Assembly (NCBI GenBank): GCA_900149785.2
Contig: FSSI02000008.1
Location: 1-64,000 of the forward strand
Source of the DNA: Sodalinema lacuna_A
Lineage (GTDB): Bacteria > Cyanobacteriota > Cyanobacteriia > Cyanobacteriales > Geitlerinemataceae
Direction: 5' to 3'
Length of the DNA stretch: 64,000 nucleotides
Below are positions 55,692 to 64,000 of the stretch, in pieces (the first letter of the stretch is position 1; every line of letters starts with the position of its first letter). A program made the position numbers and the translations under genes. Below the pieces are notes generated by a model. The model saw nothing but the letters and a program-made list of their open reading frames with translations, searched no databases and was not told the DNA's origin.

Positions 55692-56498
55692 TCAGATAAT
55701 TCGGGTGTTCAACAGATTACGCAAGCGAGAGAAGATACCTTTCGGGGGAACCGAGAGATCTAAAAACTCCACCGTCTCTCCCTCCAGACGGCGAGCGATA
55801 TTACTATAGGCTTGTCCCGCTCGCGAGGGTTCCTCGGAGAGAACTAAGGGTTCGCCTCGGTTCGTCGAGACAATCACCCGTTCGTCATCGGGAATTACGC
55901 CGACGAGGGGAACGGCTAACAGTTCCTGCACATCTTCGACGGACATCATATCGTTGGCTTCCACCATTTCCGGGCGGATGCGGTTGATAATCAGGCCCAC
56001 TTTCCGCACCCCATTGGCTTCGAGGAGGCCCACCACGCGATCGGCATCCCGTACCGCTGCAATTTCCGGGGTGGTGACGATGAGGGCTTCTCGGGCGGCG
56101 GCGATCGCGTTTTGGAACCCCTGTTCAATCCCAGCGGGGCAATCGACGAGGACATAATCAAATTTTTTGGCTAAGGCCATCACCAATTTACGCATCTGGG
56201 CGGGGGTGACGGCATCTTTCATGCGATTTTGGGCGGCGGGTAACAGGGCGAGGGTATTTTGGCGTTTATCCCGGACAATCGCTTGATCGAGGCGGCATTC
56301 ACCGGCGATCGCTTCGACAGCGGTATAGACGACTCGATTTTCCAGCCCCAGCAGCAGATCCAGGTTCCGCAACCCAAAGTCAGCATCCACGAGGATCACT
56401 TTGCGATTGCGTTGTGCTAATGCCATACCGAGGTTGGCGGTGGTGGTGGTTTTGCCCACTCCTCCTTTACCCGAGGTGACAACAATAATGCGACTCAT
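55692..56498 (-). CDS. minD: Septum site-determining protein MinD
   Basis: 268 residues from the ATG at 56498 (MSRIIVVTSGKGGVGKT); the longer frame start is not favoured. Deviant Walker A GKGGVGKT (10-17), DADFGLRNLDLL, and the C-terminal amphipathic membrane-targeting helix GIFSRLRNLLNT. Positions the Z-ring with MinC and MinE. No minC gene precedes it; the upstream 550 bases have no gene. Confidence 0.95.
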   Translation of the reverse strand: MSRIIVVTSGKGGVGKTTTTANLGMALAQRNRKVILVDADFGLRNLDLLLGLENRVVYTAVEAIAGECRLDQAIVRDKRQNTLALLPAAQNRMKDAVTPAQMRKLVMALAKKFDYVLVDCPAGIEQGFQNAIAAAREALIVTTPEIAAVRDADRVVGLLEANGVRKVGLIINRIRPEMVEANDMMSVEDVQELLAVPLVGVIPDDERVIVSTNRGEPLVLSEEPSRAGQAYSNIARRLEGETVEFLDLSVPPKGIFSRLRNLLNTRII

Positions 56499-57050
56499 AA
56501 TGAGAAACGGCTTGGGAACGATCCAAACAGGGCTACACGACAACGAAATGTACACTTGAGGCATGGCCCCAAGGGGTAGATCGCGTCTGTGGGCAGTTGT
56601 CCCAATGTATCATCTGGGGGGATAGGCGGCGGGAGATTTCCCGAAGAGATCGGCCATCTGGGATGGGGAGGGGTTGGCGACTGGGGCTAGGTTGAGTCAA
56701 GATTGCCCAAGTTAAGATGGAGAATGTCGATAATTCTTGATGTTTGTTTAGATTCGACCTCTCAGGGAGTTTGCCTCCAGACCTGTCCGACTTGCTTTAC
56801 CATCATGGCTCGATTCGGTGTCGACTTCCCCTTACAGCCACAATCCCTTCCCATAATCTTAGTCTCTTTAGAGTAAGGAATCGTCAAGCCAATCCGATTG
56901 TTTCCAGGGTTGAAAATTAAGCCAAAGTGTGCTACCATTCCAGGACTGGAGTGATGATTTTAAATTTCCTTAACAAGATAAGTCTAGTGATACCCAGCTA
57001 GAGCTACAGACTTTTCATAGTTCACCTGTTTGGAAGTCTAAATAAAAGAC
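56499..57050. other. 550-base gap upstream of minD and of the DUF262-like gene
   Basis: Between the divergent minD and 57051 genes I see no coding frame, no tRNA and no strong repeat. Composition falls from GC-rich on the left to AT-rich on the right, so the right half probably belongs to the acquired cassette. Confidence 0.5.
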
Positions 57051-58184
57051 ATGGATATTGATATTTTAAAAGACGAGAGAGCGAATTGCTACTCAGTCAT
57101 GGTTCACTCATCTATCGAGAACTACCTTGAGAAAGTTCGACAGATTTTTGAGAATAGAGGTGGTATTGAAGGTCAACGAGATACCCAGAAAACAATTACC
57201 GCAAAACGGATCAGAGAAAGGATGGTTTCCGACTTAAAGGAAGGAGCAGTTTTACCGCCAATTGTTTTGGGAGTCATCTTAAGTGAGAATGAATTCAACG
57301 AATTAGAACATCTGGAAGACGAGGCAAGCTTTAATAGAATATTAGTCTCTAAAGATAACGAAGATATTTTTATTATTGATGGGATGCAAAGAACTACTGC
57401 TCTCAAAGAAGCAGTCGAGCAAAGTCCAGGTATCAAAAAACAATCTATTAGAGTTGAGTATTGGCTTGCTGCTCAGTCTAATGCAATGACCTATCGAATG
57501 CTAGTTTTGAACACGGGTCAAGTTCCTTGGAGCTTGAGACGACAAATTGAGGTTGTGTTTCAACCTATCCTTAAAGAACTAGAACAACAAAATCCAGAGA
57601 TTGAAGTCATAGCAATCGATGATTCGCGAAGAGCAACTAAGGCTGGACAATTCCAAAAGAATGCTGTAGTTGAGCTTTTTTTGGTTTTTGGTTCAAGGAC
57701 AGAAAAAATAGATCTCAATGAAAAAGTTGCAGATGAATTCACGAAACAGGATTTTATCGAGTCAACATCTCGTCCAGAGTTTACCGAAGAGTTTTACAAA
57801 ACGATTGACTATTTAATTCGTTTTGAAAAGGCTCTGGGTAAACAAAGCTTTTTCAAGAAGCAACCGGCCTCTTATACAGGGTTCGTGACGGCTATTGCTT
57901 TACATACGATGGGACGGCCAGGTGGTGACCATAGCCGAGAAGAGCGAGAGAAGAAATGGAAAACTCTCGAAGAACATATTGAGCCATTCATCCGTAAAAT
58001 AGAAAGCTTTAGTGATGAAGAGCGAGAAGAATTTGTCTGTTTGGAGATTCTAAAAGAGCTAACTAGCAAAACTGGCAAGACTAAAGGGTATGAAAATCGG
58101 AAATTTTTTAAAGAAGCATTTAAGGTTTTAATTGACGATAAATTTGAGGTAAAAAGTATGGAAGTTTGCTGGAGAACCTATTGA
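57051..58184 (+). CDS. DUF262/DGQHR-like (ParB-fold) protein
   Basis: 377 residues. IIDGMQRTTALKEA (DGMQR at 110-114) resembles the signature of DUF262/DGQHR proteins (DGQQR or DGQHR), which share the ParB/sulfiredoxin nucleotide-binding fold. LNTGQVPWSLRRQIE fits the second conserved region of these families. No HNH (DUF1524) domain follows, so it is not a complete GmrSD enzyme. It is AT-rich with no HIP1 site. It ends 9 bases before the ATG of a HEPN-motif partner, so they are a two-gene operon. Nuclease or sensor role in a conflict cassette is possible. Confidence 0.65.
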   Translation: MDIDILKDERANCYSVMVHSSIENYLEKVRQIFENRGGIEGQRDTQKTITAKRIRERMVSDLKEGAVLPPIVLGVILSENEFNELEHLEDEASFNRILVSKDNEDIFIIDGMQRTTALKEAVEQSPGIKKQSIRVEYWLAAQSNAMTYRMLVLNTGQVPWSLRRQIEVVFQPILKELEQQNPEIEVIAIDDSRRATKAGQFQKNAVVELFLVFGSRTEKIDLNEKVADEFTKQDFIESTSRPEFTEEFYKTIDYLIRFEKALGKQSFFKKQPASYTGFVTAIALHTMGRPGGDHSREEREKKWKTLEEHIEPFIRKIESFSDEEREEFVCLEILKELTSKTGKTKGYENRKFFKEAFKVLIDDKFEVKSMEVCWRTY

Positions 58185-58193
58185 TTTTTGGTT

Positions 58194-59399
58194 ATGGCTC
58201 GGAGTATTAAAAGATGCAACGAATACATTATTGAGCGCTTGAACGAGAGAATTAAGTTAGAAGATCGTCTGATAGAGCCTTTGGATATAAATAGGGCGAT
58301 AAAATTGAATAAGTCTGATAGGGAACTAATTAGAAAAGCTAAATGTCTGAGTCCTCAAGGTTTATTCCTTCAAGAGAAAGCTGCTTGTTTTAGATACAAA
58401 AGTGAGTATTACTTCGTTTATGTTGGGACAGAGAAACCGGAAACACCTAATAAAAATCAAGATAGAAGTTATAATGACTTGATTCGGTTTTCTGAAGACA
58501 AAGGAATTGATGATGAAGAGCCTGAGAACAAAATTAAGTTTGGTTGGACTGTATTGGTCATTTCCGAGCTTAAAGTTGCAGTAAGAAGTTCTGTTACAGG
58601 TTCAGAAATTTATAATGCTTTAGGTGCGATTAATGATAACTACTATGATGCTGATGCTTCCCACAATATCCAAGGATTTTTTGAAGATTTTCATGTTTAC
58701 AAAATAGATTCCGATTCTCTCCTATTAGAACAATCCGTGAAAAGTCAAAAAGATTCAATAAGATATCCAGACATTTCTAGGGTACTACTTCTTTATTTTC
58801 TTGATTATAATCCTGTCAATAATCTCAACTTTGAACAGAAAACAATTGAAATTTTTTATACTTTTGCATACGAGGGGGAAGCATCTATACCATTTGACAA
58901 TATTTTGGATAGCTACCTATCATTTTCTTGGAAATATTCTTTTTTGGATATCTATAGATGTCTAGAAAGGTTGTTTGGGATTCCCCAAATTTTTAAACTG
59001 TATGAAACTATTTTGCCTAACATAATTTTTTTGAATTTCGTTAACAAGATTGAGCAATTCATTAGCTGGAAACCCAAAGAAGAAGATGCCCTTAAAGAGT
59101 TACTTAATGTTGTCAAGAAAAAATCAGAAGAGAATGTTGACATTTTCAATGGTTTTCAGTCAGTCAAACCTAAGATAAATTTAAACTTTTCAGAGAAAAC
59201 ACAAGATGCCGTTGTCATTTACTCATTACGGAATAAAATTGTTCATTTCAACCCTGAAAAAATCCAACTAGAAGAATCTGATTGGAATCAAGTAATCAGC
59301 TTTTGCCTGCTTTCTACCTACCTGCTTTACAAAAAGTATGGCGAATTTTTAAGGCTACCTGATTCTGATCAGGAAGAATTAACAGAAAACATAGAGTAG
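58194..59399 (+). CDS. Protein with HEPN-type RNase motif
   Basis: 401 residues from the ATG at 58194 (TTG two codons earlier not used). AT-rich; Lys, Ile and Asn dominate. The C-terminal ~150 residues are helical and contain LRNKIVHFNP, an Rx4H HEPN ribonuclease motif (Arg346 to His351), between helices. The N-terminal half is beta-rich with no known domain (AACFRYKSEYYFVYVGTEKP). HEPN proteins are frequent toxins or abortive-infection RNases and often need a partner; here the partner would be the DUF262-like gene. Toxin activity is inferred. Confidence 0.6.
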   Translation: MARSIKRCNEYIIERLNERIKLEDRLIEPLDINRAIKLNKSDRELIRKAKCLSPQGLFLQEKAACFRYKSEYYFVYVGTEKPETPNKNQDRSYNDLIRFSEDKGIDDEEPENKIKFGWTVLVISELKVAVRSSVTGSEIYNALGAINDNYYDADASHNIQGFFEDFHVYKIDSDSLLLEQSVKSQKDSIRYPDISRVLLLYFLDYNPVNNLNFEQKTIEIFYTFAYEGEASIPFDNILDSYLSFSWKYSFLDIYRCLERLFGIPQIFKLYETILPNIIFLNFVNKIEQFISWKPKEEDALKELLNVVKKKSEENVDIFNGFQSVKPKINLNFSEKTQDAVVIYSLRNKIVHFNPEKIQLEESDWNQVISFCLLSTYLLYKKYGEFLRLPDSDQEELTENIE

Positions 59400-59651
59400 T
59401 GGCGATAAGCCTGATGTAAAAAATGCAGAACCGGCTGTTGCTCGTCAGTCAAGTCGGAGACAGCGATTCTATCCAGTCAAGCGACATGATACAAGCCATA
59501 GAATCGTGACAATCCCAAGCGTAGTGTGAGACGAGCTGTGGGTTTTAAGGATAGGCAAGTTTTGAACGATCTTCTCGCCATCAATATCTAAAATGAGAAC
59601 GCCTAGCTTGGTTGTATTCATTAAGGTAACATCCTCGCTGTCATCGTTTCC

Positions 59652-60911
59652 CTAGGTCATAAGGGCTAAACTCGACTTGGTTAAAGCGGGAACAATGCGT
59701 TGACTCGCCAACTTCCCGCCATAGATATTTCGGGCCACCGGCCCCACTTGTAACGCCGTCCCTGGCCCCATCAGAAACAGTTGCGATTTTCCCCAACGTA
59801 AATGGTCATCGAGTTGGGGAAGTCCCGCCACCGTCTCCAAAGGATATCGCCGCTGCACTTGTTGCAATAACGGATGCTTGCTGACATCAAAGTCAGTCCC
59901 CGTAGCCAGCCAGAGACGGTCAACCCTCGGTAACGACCCTTGGGGTTGGTCGCAGTCAATGTCCCAAAGTCCTTGATTCCAAGTTGCTCTTGTGATTTGA
60001 CAATTTTCTAAAAATCGAACCCGTCCTTCTCGTTCTAGCCGCCGCAATTTGAATAAAATTTTGGGGGTGAGGGAGCCGCCATTTCGTGCGTCTTGAATCA
60101 TCTGCGATCGCCGCCCCCAATCTCGTTCAGCCTGAAACCCCTTGAGATATTTCGGCCCCAACCAACCCGGATCAGCGTCAAACAACTTCTCATAAAACTG
60201 TCGCCGAGCCATTAACGTCACCCTGGCCCCGCGACGAATCGCCCCCAAGGCTAAATGACCACTGGTTAAGCCACTCCCGACAATCAAAATCTCCTCTCCC
60301 GCCAAATACAACGATCGCAAATCAATCTGACTCGAATGCTGCAACCGTTCCGGGGGATAGGTGGGTGCAATTCCCGCCACCCAGTCGGGGAGTCGTGGGG
60401 TTCCGTCCCCCGTCGCTAGGATGACGCGACGAGCCAGACTGGGGGGATGATCTTGGAGATGTAGCCGAAAGCGATCGCGGCCCCCAACCTGAATCGGCTC
60501 AATATCAACAACACTGGCCCCAATCACCCCATTAGCCAATCCCCAACGTGCAATCACATCCTCACAAAAATCCTGGAATAGTTGACTTCCCGGTAAATCA
60601 TAGGGGGGGAATAACTCCGAGGAACGCTGAGCGGCGAAGGCTCGTAAGGCATAGGGATTAGGATCAGGATGATGAACCGCCGGCGATCGCAGATGGGGAA
60701 TTTCTAAGGCCCCAAACTGCTGCTTCCATTGAGCCATCCAGGTTCCGGTGCGATCGAACACCGCGAGGCGATCGCGCAACGCGGCTTTTTTCTGCAACAG
60801 ATGGGTGACCAACGTCAACGCCTGCGGGCCAGCACCTATGATAGCAATATCAACGGTTTCGGGGATTTTCCCAACCAGAGGATCTAGAGATAACACAATG
60901 AGTACGGTCAC
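59652..60911 (-). CDS. FAD/NAD(P)-binding oxidoreductase
   Basis: 419 residues from GTG at 60911; the real start may be one of the nearby GTG codons. An FAD-binding GAGPQALTLV (near 26) and NAD(P)-binding VGSGLTSGHLALGA (near 205) Rossmann pair, with the FAD region HLRSPAVHHPDPN. Resembles lysine/ornithine N-monooxygenases and their relatives, though substrate is unknown. It is divergent from the COG0523 gene across a Fur/Zur-like palindrome, so it may share metal control. Confidence 0.8.
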   Translation of the reverse strand: MTVLIVLSLDPLVGKIPETVDIAIIGAGPQALTLVTHLLQKKAALRDRLAVFDRTGTWMAQWKQQFGALEIPHLRSPAVHHPDPNPYALRAFAAQRSSELFPPYDLPGSQLFQDFCEDVIARWGLANGVIGASVVDIEPIQVGGRDRFRLHLQDHPPSLARRVILATGDGTPRLPDWVAGIAPTYPPERLQHSSQIDLRSLYLAGEEILIVGSGLTSGHLALGAIRRGARVTLMARRQFYEKLFDADPGWLGPKYLKGFQAERDWGRRSQMIQDARNGGSLTPKILFKLRRLEREGRVRFLENCQITRATWNQGLWDIDCDQPQGSLPRVDRLWLATGTDFDVSKHPLLQQVQRRYPLETVAGLPQLDDHLRWGKSQLFLMGPGTALQVGPVARNIYGGKLASQRIVPALTKSSLALMT

Positions 60912-60930
60912 AAAATTCAGTTCTTATGTA

Positions 60931-60951
60931 TAATAAGAATCATTCTCGTTT
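60931..60951. promoter_or_regulatory. Fur/Zur-like palindrome between divergent genes
   Basis: AGAATCATTCT (60936-60946), extended to AATAAGAATCATTCTCGTT, is a near-perfect inverted repeat around C60941. It resembles the Fur-family 7-1-7 box (TGATAATNATTATCA), with RAAT.ATTY preserved. It lies 20 bases from the GTG of the FAD gene and about 90 from the ATG of the COG0523 gene. Zinc (Zur) rather than iron control is suggested only by the genes downstream. Confidence 0.5.
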
Positions 60952-61040
60952 TTGACGAGTCTAGGTCTCTAGCCGTACCTCTAGGGATCTCTGTGATACC
61001 CTCACCCAACGTTCGCTCCCCACACTTTCCTCGTTTCACT

Positions 61041-62099
61041 ATGTCTAACCCGATCACGGCTTCTGACACCCCGATCAACCTCCCCAAACAGGGGATGCCA
61101 GTCACCATCATTACGGGATTTCTCGGCAGCGGTAAAACCACCCTGCTCAACCACATCCTCAGCAACCAACAGGATCTCAAAGTTGCCGTCTTAGTCAATG
61201 AATTTGGTGACATTAACATCGACAGCCAACTGCTCATGTCCATCGACGAGAACATGGTGGAACTCAGCAACGGCTGTATTTGTTGCACCATCAATGATGG
61301 CTTAGTCGATGCCGTCTATCGCGTTTTGGAACGAGGCGATCGCATCGACTACCTCGTGATTGAAACCACCGGAGTCGCCGATCCTCTACCGATTATGTTG
61401 ACCTTTCTCGGCAGCGAATTACGAGACTTCACCCGGCTCGATTCTGTCCTCACCACCATCGACGCGGAAACCTTCACCCCAGACTGTTTTGACAGCGAAG
61501 CCGCCAGCAAACAAATTATTTACAGTGACATTATTCTGCTCAATAAAACCGATCTCGTTCCCGAAGCTAAACTCAACAACCTCGAACAACAACTTCGGCA
61601 AATCAAAGAGGGAGCGCGGATTATACGGTGTCAATTTGGCGAAGTTCCCCTACCCCTCATTTTAGATATCCACTCTAACCACCCCGAAAACTATCAACGA
61701 GAAATTGACGAAGAAAAGGCTCACGATGATGCTCATGATCATCATCACGACCATCCCCACGAACATCACCATCACCATTCCAGTCATCTCGACAACGATG
61801 GCTTTGTCTCCATTTCCTTCGAGAGCGATCGGCCTCTTTCCCTAACCAAATTCCAAAATTTCTTGGATAATCTCCCAGCCAACCTTTTTCGAGCCAAAGG
61901 GATTCTCTGGTTTCAAGAAAGCGAGAGAAAACATATTTTCCAACTCAGTGGAAAACGTTGTGTCCTCAACGTCGATGACTGGAAAAACACCTCACCCAAA
62001 AATCAAATGGTCTTCATTGGTCGCCACCTTGACGAAACTCAGCTCCGTAATAGCCTCAAAGACTGTCTAAACTCCGAAGTTCTCAGTGGAAAACCTTAG
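61041..62099 (+). CDS. COG0523 (CobW-like) GTPase, probable zinc chaperone
   Basis: 352 residues from the ATG at 61041; an earlier GTG at 60993 is in frame. P-loop GFLGSGKT (26-33), the CxCC metal site C79-I-C81-C82, and DIILLNKTDL with the NKTD guanine site. A His-rich stretch (about 232-248) precedes the CobW_C domain. COG0523 proteins of this form are GTP-dependent metal chaperones. The ZagA/YciC type loads zinc into FolE in Bacillus; here folE is the next gene. That role is inference from context. Confidence 0.85.
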   Translation: MSNPITASDTPINLPKQGMPVTIITGFLGSGKTTLLNHILSNQQDLKVAVLVNEFGDINIDSQLLMSIDENMVELSNGCICCTINDGLVDAVYRVLERGDRIDYLVIETTGVADPLPIMLTFLGSELRDFTRLDSVLTTIDAETFTPDCFDSEAASKQIIYSDIILLNKTDLVPEAKLNNLEQQLRQIKEGARIIRCQFGEVPLPLILDIHSNHPENYQREIDEEKAHDDAHDHHHDHPHEHHHHHSSHLDNDGFVSISFESDRPLSLTKFQNFLDNLPANLFRAKGILWFQESERKHIFQLSGKRCVLNVDDWKNTSPKNQMVFIGRHLDETQLRNSLKDCLNSEVLSGKP

Positions 62100-62357
62100 T
62101 CCCTTATTACCGAGAAAAAAATGAAATTAAAAACTAGCAAAAAACAAAATTTAGTGCTATTCTAATAATGGTTAACTTTTGTAAAGCCAATCAATTAGTT
62201 TCTAGGTTTTGAACGAAGATCTAGCCACCCCAAAAGGCGACAAACAACGGGTAATTGATGGTAGAGTCAATCATTTTGTTGACTAAAATTTGACATTCAA
62301 TCATCAACCTTCAACTATTCCTTGTCCATTCACCATTAACCCTAAACCCTTGTTCTA

Positions 62358-63032
62358 ATGACTTTAGACAGCTCCAATAATCTAGCCACCAACGGACAGT
62401 CCGTCCCTGCCAGCATCAGTTCTGTCAGTCGTTCCATTCCCCCAGCCACCCGCGCCCGCGTCTCACAAACCGAAATGGAGCAAGCCGTGCGAACGTTGCT
62501 CATCGGACTCGGAGAAGACCCCGATCGCGAAGGACTTAAAGACACCCCTAAACGGGTCGTGAAAGCCCTACAATTTCTCACCCAAGGTTACGAGCAATCC
62601 CTCGAAGAACTCATCAACGGAGCTGTCTTTCACGAAGACACGAATGAGATGGTCTTAATCCGAGACATCGATATTTTCAGCTCCTGTGAACATCATATTT
62701 TGCCCATCATCGGACGAGTTCACGTAGCCTACATTCCCAACGGACGGGTAATTGGACTATCTAAAATTGCCCGCATTTGTGAAATGCACGCCCGCCGCCT
62801 GCAAGTTCAAGAGCGACTCACCGCCAGCATTGCCGAAACCCTACAATCTGTGTTACAACCCCAAGGGGTCGCGGTCGTCGTCGAAGCCACTCATATGTGT
62901 ATGGTGATGCGGGGGGTTCAAAAACCCGGTTCCTGGACAGTCAGTAGTGCTATGCGAGGCGTTTTTGCTGAAGACGCACGCACCCGCCAAGAGTTTATGA
63001 GTCTGATTCGCCACAGTCCCGCCTTCCACTAA
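62358..63032 (+). CDS. folE: GTP cyclohydrolase I (FolE)
   Basis: 224 residues. Converts GTP to 7,8-dihydroneopterin triphosphate, the first step to tetrahydrofolate and pterins. Zinc ligands are visible as Cys110 and His113 in SCEHH and Cys181 in HMCM, and the GLSKIAR loop is intact. The Zn-dependent type, 258 bases after the COG0523 gene on the same strand. The gap is long enough for its own promoter. Confidence 0.95.
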   Translation: MTLDSSNNLATNGQSVPASISSVSRSIPPATRARVSQTEMEQAVRTLLIGLGEDPDREGLKDTPKRVVKALQFLTQGYEQSLEELINGAVFHEDTNEMVLIRDIDIFSSCEHHILPIIGRVHVAYIPNGRVIGLSKIARICEMHARRLQVQERLTASIAETLQSVLQPQGVAVVVEATHMCMVMRGVQKPGSWTVSSAMRGVFAEDARTRQEFMSLIRHSPAFH

Positions 63033-63109
63033 ACTGACCGATAGGGAATCGGGAATAGTAGAACAGAGAACGCCACTTGCGGATTGCCCGCACATTGTTT
63101 TTTCGCTCC

Positions 63110-63248
63110 TGGGAGGGGTTAGGGGTGCGTTCTCCTCGTTCCGGTTTTCCCGATTCCTTTCTCCCCCCTCTTGCCTCTTGCCATCCCCTCGGTGGGAGGG
63201 GTTAGGGGTGGGTTATGCCTCTTGCCTCTTGCCTCTTGCCTTTCCTCT
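63110..63248. repeat. Second copy of the CCTCTTG/GGGAGGGGTTAGG repeat family
   Basis: CCATCCCCTCGGTGGGAGGGG followed by TTAGGGGTGGGTTATGCC and then CCTCTTG heptamers, plus a shorter copy near 63110. Same family as 22081-22225, 41 kb away, confirming a dispersed repeat. It runs right up to the start of the next gene. Confidence 0.85.
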
Positions 63249-64000
63249 ATGTCTAATGTCTTCCTCGTTGCCGGCCCTTCTGGAGTTGGAAAAACGCACT
63301 GGATTGCCGAACAACTACAACAGCATCCCCCCAATCAACCAATCGCCTACCTGAATCTCGGTGGCGGTTCCTTTCCCCTCGATGGTAGATATTTGCAAAC
63401 CTTGCACCCCAAACTCGACTGTCTGAGCGATGAGAACGCCTCTGTAAAGCTCGTGGAACATCAGGGGGCTGCCAATCCCATTTATATCGAAGTGGGCTTT
63501 CATATCGCCTTAGATTCCCTGGTTTTGCCCCTCGTCGATTGTCGTAACATCGTCCTAGTTCCTCCTAAAAGCCCGGAAACAGACTGGCATCATTGGACAG
63601 AATCCGACGAGGTGATCGTTGGCGTAGGAACGGCTCCTGAGTCCATCACCAACTTGCAAATGCAGCGGGCTTTGCTATCAGGAGAAGTTTTCGATCCGCC
63701 AAGTTTAGATATTTTCTGGCAAGAGTTAATACAAGGGGCTTATGGTTCCGTTCAACGGGCAAAAGCAATCTTGAATATTGCTGATGGACAGACCTTTTTA
63801 TTTAACTTTATTTCCGGTTTAGAGGGCAGTGACTATCGCGCCCTAGAGGTTCCCCTATGCTTAGATGGTCGGCCCCAGGGATTTAGTGGACTGGAAGTTG
63901 TTGGCGAGGGACTAGATGGAGCCGGGATAACAGAAACCCTACAGGATTGTTTTGTTGCCGATGAGATGCTGGCTCAATATCAAGCGTATTTGAAAACAGC
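63249..64000 (+). CDS. P-loop protein, start of a CobW-like or related GTP-binding protein (runs off the window)
   Basis: An ATG at 63249 opens an uninterrupted frame of 250 codons to the window end, with no stop. It begins MSNVFLVAGPSGVGKTHWIA, a P-loop GPSGVGKT (9-16). The later stretch GQTFLFNFISGL (about 190) and EVPLCLDGRPQGFSGLEV are compatible with the C-terminal part of a CobW-like protein, but no CxCC is seen. It is the third gene of the COG0523, folE group, 217 bases from folE. The ATG lies within 3 bases of the CCTCTTG repeat. Confidence 0.7.
   Translation, partial: MSNVFLVAGPSGVGKTHWIAEQLQQHPPNQPIAYLNLGGGSFPLDGRYLQTLHPKLDCLSDENASVKLVEHQGAANPIYIEVGFHIALDSLVLPLVDCRNIVLVPPKSPETDWHHWTESDEVIVGVGTAPESITNLQMQRALLSGEVFDPPSLDIFWQELIQGAYGSVQRAKAILNIADGQTFLFNFISGLEGSDYRALEVPLCLDGRPQGFSGLEVVGEGLDGAGITETLQDCFVADEMLAQYQAYLKT

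Noticed and set aside
55692..56564. Longer MinD with a 22-residue leader
   Set aside because: Known MinD proteins start at MSRIIVVTSGKGGVGKT; the upstream residues are hydrophobic/Pro-rich and start from a poor site.
59469..59621. 50-codon minus-strand frame beginning MNTTKLGVLILDIDG
   Set aside because: It has an ATG and a stop and a plausible start of sequence, but there is no ribosome binding site, no conserved pattern and it lies in a region with no other coding signal.
1..64000. CRISPR arrays, tRNA or rRNA genes
   Set aside because: Looked for regularly spaced repeats and cloverleaf-like or rRNA sequence; only tandem microsatellites and transposon hairpins were found. Reading by eye could miss a degenerate tRNA.

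Overview
The window is a 64 kb piece of a cyanobacterial chromosome. The evidence is the dense scatter of the HIP1 octamer GCGATCGC, the fbp-zwf-opcA operon, cyanobacteria-restricted families (DUF4330, DUF3086, DUF3119, OpcA), and heptanucleotide short tandem repeats (GGGAAYA and CCTCTTG). The repeats and the large defence load would fit a filamentous, Oscillatoriales-like genome, but the sequence does not fix the genus. I saw no rRNA, tRNA or CRISPR array.

Layout. 1-532: tail of an IS200/IS605-type TnpB gene and its right end. 703-12655: plus-strand accessory block with a dynamin-like GTPase, a HEPN-like protein, a KGGVGR-type ATPase with a second P-loop, a small HNH protein and a giant sacsin-type ATPase, closed by a minus-strand RelE toxin-antitoxin pair. 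12934-24454: mostly minus-strand ordinary genes (GNAT, TPR, methyltransferase, DUF4330, M48 protease, 2H phosphoesterase, glycosyltransferase, a 50-residue membrane protein, LpxB-related protein, catalytically altered orthocaspase). 24693-30634: sulfate adenylyltransferase, then the fbp-zwf-opcA operon of the oxidative pentose phosphate pathway. 30906-39424: second plus-strand accessory block with an SF1 helicase-like protein, a probable winged-helix protein, an AAA-like ATPase and a PD-(D/E)XK nuclease, ending at a TnpB scar. 39707-46191: wreck of a restriction-like locus. An MmeI-type methyltransferase N-terminus, a DEAD-helicase C-terminus and an intact GIY-YIG gene remain, with a TIGR04255 cassette and a Fic gene sitting between the pieces. 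46352-56498: DUF3086, DUF3119, a ChW-repeat protein, glcD, prolyl oligopeptidase, ABC-2 permease and minDE without minC. 57051-59399: AT-rich, HIP1-free two-gene cassette (DUF262/DGQHR-like plus HEPN-motif protein). 59652-64000: FAD protein, then COG0523 metallochaperone, folE and a P-loop protein behind a Fur/Zur-like palindrome.

How it works together. Housekeeping genes form ordinary cyanobacterial operons, mostly on the minus strand. Between them sit at least four accessory cassettes that look like conflict or defence loci. Two are apparently intact multi-gene sets of unknown mechanism (3433-12127 and 30906-39424), one is a decayed restriction locus colonised by later insertions, and one is an isolated two-gene cassette. 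Their assignment to defence is inference from domains and context, not demonstrated function.
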